Shown here: piece after piece, positions 19,423-25,156 of the stretch | How positions within the stretch are numbered: the first letter of the stretch is position 1 | Layout: the number at the start of each line of letters is the position of its first letter | Origin: a virus | Direction: 5' to 3' (one strand) | Length of the DNA stretch: 25,156 nt | IMG/VR virus record: IMGVR_UViG_3300027974_000148 | Coordinates: 1 to 25,156 of that record | Program-made: the position numbers and the translations under genes | Notes under the pieces: model-generated | Databases searched by the model: none | The model's input: the letters and a program-made list of their open reading frames with translations, nothing else | What the model was told of the DNA's origin: nothing

Positions 19423-22377
19423 TTAGTAAGTCATTTCTGTTGTACGGATTTGGCAAACTGTACGAATTGTTGTAGCGGCTTGCCCTGTAAAGGTAACTCT
19501 TAAACCACCATTGGTTGTATCGGCTGTAACTGCAATAGCCCATGTTGCCGCACCAGCATCAGCATAAAGGGAAGTTACTGTAGAACCAACTAAAGCTGTA
19601 GTTCCTACACCAGCACCTCGTTTAATTACACCCTCAATAGTCCAGCCTTTAGTATCTCCACCACCAGTTACTCCTGATACCACTTCACCAGTAAAGAAGT
19701 AAGCAGAGTTGTTAGGTAGTATTACTTGGTTTACTCCGCTTGCGGCATTAGAATCAGAACATAAAGCTGTAGCAGTTGCGTCTGTAGTTTGTCTTGCAAG
19801 AACTAATAATGCGGATTGAGATATTCCTGTTACATCTCCAATTGGATTTACTCCACTAAAAACCGCATTACCCAGAATGGCTCTTGTTGTTGAACGCCTT
19901 CCACTTAAACAAGAAGAATAATCACCGCTTGCTGTATTTCTTGACCCAAGAACCGATGAACTGGTTGCTGATGATAAATTACCAAAGCCAGAAGCAATAA
20001 AACTTGTTGTTCCTGATGCTGTATTACCAGCAACACTACTACCAAATGTGCCACCACCAGCCACAACAGAACCAATGCCTGTAGCTTGATTAGCTTGTCC
20101 ACCACCAACAAAAGACCAATCCCCACTAGCCACATTCCTATTAGCCGCAGTACCAGCATCGCCACCACCACCGATAAATGAATAAGCCCCTGTAGCTTGG
20201 TTATTACCACCGCCTACTACTACTCCGTGAGGTGTGTAGAAAGATAGCGTAGAGGTAGATGAACCTGATGCGACTTGGGAAAGGGTAAGGCTTGTTCCTG
20301 ATATAGCGGCTACATAAGTTGGTGGAAATGAATTAATACTTGTACCAGAAATTATTTGACCAACTTTGATATTAGCGTTAGAACCACTTAATGTAACCGC
20401 AGTAGTGGCATTCATTGTTCCTGATTGCGTTGTTACTGCGGCTGATGCAGTTCCAGAATTAGCATATCCACCACCAATAAAGTTAAAAACACCGCTAATA
20501 GAATTTGAATATCCTGTAACAATTCCAGAATATAAATTACCATAACCACCACTATTTGCTATGTTAGAAAGTCCGTTTCCAACAAATGTATAAGTTCCTG
20601 TTGCAGAATTTGATTGACCGCCAGTTACTGTGCTTCCATAACCATCAACCTTATTATATTGACCACCAGCCAAAACTGTGTAAGAACTTGAAGCAACTTG
20701 ATTGGCATTGGTTCTAATGGTCTGCCAATCAACAGCATTAGCACCCCTAGCATTACCACCTACTGTAGATGATGTAGTAGCTTGTGCTTGTAATGCGCCT
20801 GTTCCTGCTGGAGAAACATATAAAGCACCATTAGATTCTAGTCCTAGTCCTGCTACTCCACTAAAGGATAGGGTAGGAGTTCCGTAGACTACTGTAGTGG
20901 TTGTGGCAACATAAGTATTTGCAACAGAACCCATTTCTACTTGAGTTCCATAAACAAATGCACCTGATGTTCCATCTCCAGCAAATGTTGCCCCAAAAGC
21001 AGTTAAAGTTGCCCCTGATGCGTAAGGAGTAATTGTTGCCCTTGAGGAAGATGTAGGTGTTCCTGTGGTTGTTAATGTAAGCCTATACCAACCAGTTGCA
21101 CCTGTTACAGCAGTAATTGTTCCTGTGCATCCTGTATTTGGAGTTGCCGTTACCGCAGTTAAATTGTAAGAACAAGCAAATGTGCCAGCAGTAGCATCAT
21201 TAATATAAAATAATGTATAACCACTTGCTTTTACATAAACACTAATAGTAAAGGTTGTTGTTGAAGAAAAAGCGGCTGTGCTATTTGCAAGATAATGTGC
21301 AGTATTTGTAACTGTTGGGACAAGTAAAGATGCAGTAGAACCGCCAACAGGGTCAGATTGTGAACCAGTAACTGTAATTGCACCATTACTCCAACCAGTT
21401 ACAAAGTTATTAGAATATTGGATTAAATTTTGCCCAGTACCTTTTAATACTTCTGTCTGTCCTGTAATCGTGGTTGCAGTAATAGCGGCTGGGGTAGTGC
21501 CACCAATGACTGTGTTGTCTATTGTGCCGCCAGTTATTGCAGGAGTTGTTAGCGTAGGGCTAGTATTAAGTACATTTGAACCACTACCAGTTGATGTTGT
21601 AACCCCTGTACCACCTCTGTTTACAGCAACAGTATTACCATTCCAAGTAGCTGAAGTAATAGAACCAGCGTAATCAAAAGTATTGGTAGACCAACTTACA
21701 TTTGATGGCGCTTGGTCATGTCTATCCCAAGAACCTGCGGCTATTGCATTAGATAACAAATTAACTAAAACAAATCCACCGCTAGGAACAGAAACAACTA
21801 AAGTATTAGAGTTGTTATTGACAGTTATTGCACCACTACTTTGGTTATTATCAAATTGAAAAACTGTGCCATTTGTTAATGTAGTTGCATCAGGCAATTT
21901 AATAACTTGACCACCTGAACCAGTAATTGTGTATCTTCTTGGCGATGCTACAGTTAATGTAATTAATGTACCTGATGCGGCAGTATTTGTATAAGAATCA
22001 TCTAAAGCATTGGCATTAATATTATTGTTATTATCAACAGTTACGCCAGAATTTTTAATCAACTTGCCAGTAGTAGAATCAAATCTAGCTATTGCATTGT
22101 TTGTGCTTGACGCTGGGCCAACTACATCACCTGAACCATTAGTAGTCCAAGTAGCATTAGTTCCATCAGTTGCTAGAACTTTGCCATTATTTCCTGTTTG
22201 GCTAGGAAGTAGATTATTTAAACCATCTGCGGCAGTAGAAGCACCTGTACCACCATTAGCTACAGGAATAGTACCTGTTAAATCATGGTCATCATTCCAA
22301 TTAGACGGCCTTACTACTGTTGCATCTGTGCCGTCAGGTATTGCGCTGACAAACTTATGCTTGACTGTTATAGCCAT
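19423..22377 (-). CDS. Long tail fibre with carbohydrate-binding-like and head-repeat domains
   Basis: A 984-residue fibre protein. Residues 1-75 carry the common opening (PSNWNDDHDLTGTIP, VANGGTGASTAADGLNNLL, NNGKVLATDGTNATW). A central domain (about 310-500) starts NLIQYSNNFVTGW and looks like a beta-sandwich carbohydrate-binding module. From about 560 to 850, repeats such as VTGGQSNSATGTYTFVGNG and VVGGGNNQATGAYSFIGGG resemble YadA-head left-handed rolls of trimeric adhesins. The last 125 residues (ARQTTDATATALCSD, NNSAYFFTGEVV, to RTTEMTY) form a C-terminal cap common in phage fibres. Its start has GGAG and overlaps the portal stop as TAATG. It is unusually placed between portal and scaffold. 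Confidence 0.85.
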   Translation of the reverse strand: MAITVKHKFVSAIPDGTDATVVRPSNWNDDHDLTGTIPVANGGTGASTAADGLNNLLPSQTGNNGKVLATDGTNATWTTNGSGDVVGPASSTNNAIARFDSTTGKLIKNSGVTVDNNNNINANALDDSYTNTAASGTLITLTVASPRRYTITGSGGQVIKLPDATTLTNGTVFQFDNNQSSGAITVNNNSNTLVVSVPSGGFVLVNLLSNAIAAGSWDRHDQAPSNVSWSTNTFDYAGSITSATWNGNTVAVNRGGTGVTTSTGSGSNVLNTSPTLTTPAITGGTIDNTVIGGTTPAAITATTITGQTEVLKGTGQNLIQYSNNFVTGWSNGAITVTGSQSDPVGGSTASLLVPTVTNTAHYLANSTAAFSSTTTFTISVYVKASGYTLFYINDATAGTFACSYNLTAVTATPNTGCTGTITAVTGATGWYRLTLTTTGTPTSSSRATITPYASGATLTAFGATFAGDGTSGAFVYGTQVEMGSVANTYVATTTTVVYGTPTLSFSGVAGLGLESNGALYVSPAGTGALQAQATTSSTVGGNARGANAVDWQTIRTNANQVASSSYTVLAGGQYNKVDGYGSTVTGGQSNSATGTYTFVGNGLSNIANSGGYGNLYSGIVTGYSNSISGVFNFIGGGYANSGTASAAVTTQSGTMNATTAVTLSGSNANIKVGQIISGTSINSFPPTYVAAISGTSLTLSQVASGSSTSTLSFYTPHGVVVGGGNNQATGAYSFIGGGGDAGTAANRNVASGDWSFVGGGQANQATGIGSVVAGGGTFGSSVAGNTASGTTSFIASGFGNLSSATSSSVLGSRNTASGDYSSCLSGRRSTTRAILGNAVFSGVNPIGDVTGISQSALLVLARQTTDATATALCSDSNAASGVNQVILPNNSAYFFTGEVVSGVTGGGDTKGWTIEGVIKRGAGVGTTALVGSTVTSLYADAGAATWAIAVTADTTNGGLRVTFTGQAATTIRTVCQIRTTEMTY

Positions 22378-24656
22378 TATTGAACTCCAATGATTTTGCC
22401 GTCAGAACCTCGAACCACTTGTTTGGGTTGATTTAGCTTATTCATTAATTCACCAAGCATCATAGCCATTTGGTTGCTATTGTTGTTGATTGCATTAGCG
22501 ACTGTTTCCATAGGGTTTTGCATTGCTTGTGCCATATCTTCTTCGTTAGCATAAGCCATTGCACCGTCTGAATCATCTGAACCAATCCTTGCAACTTCAA
22601 TCTTAGCCCCATTGTTAATATGCGCCAATAAAACTTGGGTATTGCGTTCAGTCATCATCTTCATTTGGGCAACTTTGACTTCCATGTCCATCTTCATTTG
22701 GTCAGCTTGCATTTTCATTTGGGCATCGGCCTGATTGCGCTGATCTTCCAATTGGAATTTAAGCTGGTTTTCTTGGGCTTGGTATTCTTGCTTGGCTTTC
22801 TCCAGTTCCATCTGCATTTGCATTTCGGCTTGCTTGGCTTGAGATTGGGCTTGTAACTTAGCCTGTTCCATCTGTGCTTGCATCTGTAACTTCTGCATTT
22901 CAGGTGATGGCGGCTTGGGTTGACCTTCTGCCGCTTTAGCTTGCTCACGGAACTTGTCGGCAGTTTCGTCAATCATGCCTTCCATTTGCTTACCAGCCTT
23001 AAACGCTGTTACGCCAAACTTGAGCATTTCCATAAGCAACGGTGTGAGTTCAGGAACGCCCTGTGCTACTGGTAAAGCGGTTTGCATAAAGCTACTGACT
23101 GCGGATAAAAACTCAATGCGGTTTTGCTTTTCTTGTTGCTCATCCTGATAGATCATGGAATCGCTAGTGACTTCGATACGGAAGTTCTTAGCTGGTTCGT
23201 CTTTCAGTAATGCAAGGGCTTGCGGTATAAGTTGTTGATCTTGCGGAGATAATTGCATTGCACCGCTAATCTTAACGATGGTGTCATCGGTGAAGTGTTG
23301 GCAAATAATCTGCGCTTTGATCTGCAACAGGGCAGTAGCAAAGTTCACTACATCGTGTTGCATCGTCTTTAAACGCCCAGAAGCGTTGTTAGACTTGATA
23401 ATTTGTGCGCCTAATGTTTCGCTTGGATCGGTTTGGCCACGCTGAATATCAGCAATACCCATGATTTCATAGATTTGACCTTTGACCTGCTCCATAGCTT
23501 GATAAGCCATTTGCAAGCCTTGAGCGATCGGAGCAATATCAACTAGGTTAATAGCCCCAGCCATGCCGCCCTTCTCACTAAATGCACCGTAATTCTTAAC
23601 TGGTAACAAGGCGTTGTTTTCGCCCTCAGTAAACAAACGCTGTAAGGATGGCTCAGAAGCATCGTAAACGCCCCGAACCTTGAGTGCTTGGATGAATCCA
23701 TCAATACGGTCTGCAAGCGTGTCTAGCTGTCTTGCTTGGTCTTGGTAAAGAACATAGTCAGGAACAGGTACAAGCGTATCAGTTGTTAGCGTAGAGAACA
23801 TTGGCTTTGGACATGGCCAGAAGTTCTCAAGCTGTAGCGGATCATCACGGGTATCAAGAATCTTACCTAAAGACTTAGATAGCCATAAAACTTGACCTGT
23901 AGTTTTATCCCAAATCTCATAAACAACGGCCTCAGATGAACCTTCGCCCATCTTTTCGTTGAAAGTTTTAGAAGTTTCAGGCTTAGTATCTAGCGGTATC
24001 TTGCCGCCTAGTTCTTCACCAAAGCGCTCAACAAGGGCTGGTCTGCCCATATAAACTTTACGCCATACCGCTGTTACTTCTTCCCATGTACGGGCAACGG
24101 TTAAACCAAAGTCACGCCAATGGACATAATCTACAGGGGCGCACTCATATTCAATACGCTCTTGGTTCTCACGAAAAATGCCGCCTTCGGTTTCTGCTTC
24201 GTCAATATCTTCTGTAATCTGAAAGCCATCATCGGGTGCGCCTTCACCTTCGCCGCCCATTTCACCAGTAATATGCGGTTCATAACGAACCCATGCTGTA
24301 CCACGCCCACCTAACAAACGGTCTTGAACGGCTTGCTTCATGGCACTAGCGTAGTCACCGTAATGCTCAACTTCATATTCTAGGGCGCGTTCTAACATCA
24401 TTGAGGCTACACGGCCAACAGGATCGTTGTCGCGGAATCTACGGCTTACATCTGGTCTTGGTAATCGGGCAAAGATTGCTGGAGTTATGGTTTGAACATT
24501 GCTCCATAGGATATTAAACTTTGCATTAGGGTTATTCCTAGTACGGGAATCATCGCGATACCGTTTGGTAATTTTGTCTGCTCTGCCTTCCCATTCTTTG
24601 TATGTACGCTCATACTGGGTAATGCAGTTATACCAATCTTGGTATGTATGTTCCAT
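22377..24656 (-). CDS. Portal protein, P22-like
   Basis: A 759-residue portal, the dodecameric ring through which DNA is packed and ejected. The N-terminal part (YQDWYNCITQYERTYKEWEG, RFRDNDPVGRVASMMLERAL) and the wing region (GGRGTAWVRYEPHI) match P22-type portals, about 725 residues in P22. The stretch YEIMGIADIQRGQTDPSETL, then AQIIKSNNASGRLK (about 396-429), is the typical stem and clip region. Residues about 560-690 form a very long Gln- and Met-rich coiled coil (QMQMELEKAKQEYQAQENQL), the barrel that extends into the capsid. It follows the terminase by 2 nt, with an AGGA SD. Confidence 0.9.
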   Translation of the reverse strand: MEHTYQDWYNCITQYERTYKEWEGRADKITKRYRDDSRTRNNPNAKFNILWSNVQTITPAIFARLPRPDVSRRFRDNDPVGRVASMMLERALEYEVEHYGDYASAMKQAVQDRLLGGRGTAWVRYEPHITGEMGGEGEGAPDDGFQITEDIDEAETEGGIFRENQERIEYECAPVDYVHWRDFGLTVARTWEEVTAVWRKVYMGRPALVERFGEELGGKIPLDTKPETSKTFNEKMGEGSSEAVVYEIWDKTTGQVLWLSKSLGKILDTRDDPLQLENFWPCPKPMFSTLTTDTLVPVPDYVLYQDQARQLDTLADRIDGFIQALKVRGVYDASEPSLQRLFTEGENNALLPVKNYGAFSEKGGMAGAINLVDIAPIAQGLQMAYQAMEQVKGQIYEIMGIADIQRGQTDPSETLGAQIIKSNNASGRLKTMQHDVVNFATALLQIKAQIICQHFTDDTIVKISGAMQLSPQDQQLIPQALALLKDEPAKNFRIEVTSDSMIYQDEQQEKQNRIEFLSAVSSFMQTALPVAQGVPELTPLLMEMLKFGVTAFKAGKQMEGMIDETADKFREQAKAAEGQPKPPSPEMQKLQMQAQMEQAKLQAQSQAKQAEMQMQMELEKAKQEYQAQENQLKFQLEDQRNQADAQMKMQADQMKMDMEVKVAQMKMMTERNTQVLLAHINNGAKIEVARIGSDDSDGAMAYANEEDMAQAMQNPMETVANAINNNSNQMAMMLGELMNKLNQPKQVVRGSDGKIIGVQ

Positions 24657-24658
24657 GT

Positions 24659-25156
24659 TTATATCCTGCTATTGATAGTTTTTGGGGTTTGCTTCCACAT
24701 TTCGTTCAGCGTTACATCCGTTTGGCCAACATGAAGTCCTTTAATCCTTGAATCTTTGAGGATAGGGCTGTCCTCATCTTTCCATACAATCGATAGGTAC
24801 CTAAAAGCATCCGCAGAGTGGCTTGTCCAATCATGTTTAGGGCGATCCCTAAAAACTTTTTTATCATCATCCCACTCTCGTTGATATTGACGCAAACATT
24901 CGATGCCTTCTTCGCATCTATTATCAAACCAAGTTCGAGTTAATGCAAGCCTTGTTGCTTGAATTCCATCCTGTAATGACAGATTTGGAACGATTTTTAG
25001 ATGTTTTATGTCGATTTTTGTCGCAATTTGTTCGATTATGCTCTTACCGCCAGATGCCAAGGTTTTAGCTCTAGCGTCATGGGGCAGGTAATGGTAGCCA
25101 TATTTGTAGCCAAATTCTTCTTCTTTTTGGGCAAGTAAACCCGTGTAATACGGTAT
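24659..25156 (-). CDS. Terminase large subunit, C-terminal nuclease part (runs off the window)
   Basis: The reading frame is open from the window edge to 24659, giving 166 visible residues; an internal TTG at 25060 is not the real start. GYHYLPHDARAKT near residue 30 and HDWTSHSADAFRYLSIVW near residue 118 are typical of the RNase H-like nuclease of phage terminases (PHD and a late catalytic Asp in SHSADAFRY). It cuts concatemeric DNA during packaging and pairs with the portal encoded next. The ATPase half lies outside. There is nothing abnormal in the visible part. Confidence 0.85.
   Translation of the reverse strand: MPYYTGLLAQKEEEFGYKYGYHYLPHDARAKTLASGGKSIIEQIATKIDIKHLKIVPNLSLQDGIQATRLALTRTWFDNRCEEGIECLRQYQREWDDDKKVFRDRPKHDWTSHSADAFRYLSIVWKDEDSPILKDSRIKGLHVGQTDVTLNEMWKQTPKTINSRI

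Noticed and set aside
22635-22856. His- and Leu-rich + strand ORF opposite the portal
   Set aside because: It mirrors the Gln/Met/Lys-rich coiled coil of the portal on the other strand.

Overview
The window is a contiguous piece of a tailed double-stranded DNA bacteriophage with podovirus-type virion genes: a P22-like portal, scaffold, capsid, adaptor and nozzle-like proteins, internal or ejection proteins and tail fibres, with no tape measure and no sheath. Base composition is AT-rich (roughly 40% GC by eye). Genes are tightly packed, with many ATGA or TAATG overlaps and Shine-Dalgarno (SD) starts. The single lipoprotein and the lysis genes fit a Gram-negative host. I cannot name the host from sequence alone. 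Several proteins resemble families common in uncultured aquatic phages; this is recollection, not a search.

Left arm, 1-3250, + strand (early or replication type). A promoter with a near-palindrome in its spacer (30-58) precedes a small acidic protein, an SSB-like protein with a DDIPF tail, a small acidic protein and a Cas4/RecB-like PD-(D/E)XK nuclease. A second promoter region (2039-2100) repeats the same near-palindrome and drives five small genes, including a lipoprotein and a 30-residue membrane microprotein. The left arm ends with a stop codon interlocked with that of the converging late operon.

Right arm, 25156-3247, - strand (late type), in order of transcription: terminase large subunit (partial), portal, long tail fibre, three small proteins, GT9-like glycosyltransferase, zinc-ribbon protein, scaffold, major capsid protein, small capsid-associated protein, a strong terminator, then a coiled-coil protein, adaptor-like protein, nozzle-like protein, GNAT acetyltransferase, an S74-chaperone-tipped protein, three internal or ejection-type proteins, two tail-tip proteins, a coiled-coil membrane protein, holin and M15 endolysin.

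The standout is the major capsid gene (15878-14380). It is interrupted twice. Two separate open pieces and a 56-nt middle exon join in frame to a 326-residue protein when two group I introns (236 and 282 nt, neither with an ORF) are removed. Both introns show helices in canonical group I order; intron 2 carries the P7.1 element of subgroup IA and intron 1 does not, so they look like separate arrivals. A second oddity is the glycosyltransferase, whose conserved N-terminal 52 residues are open but lack an ATG, GTG or TTG start; an ATT with a well-placed SD is the best candidate.
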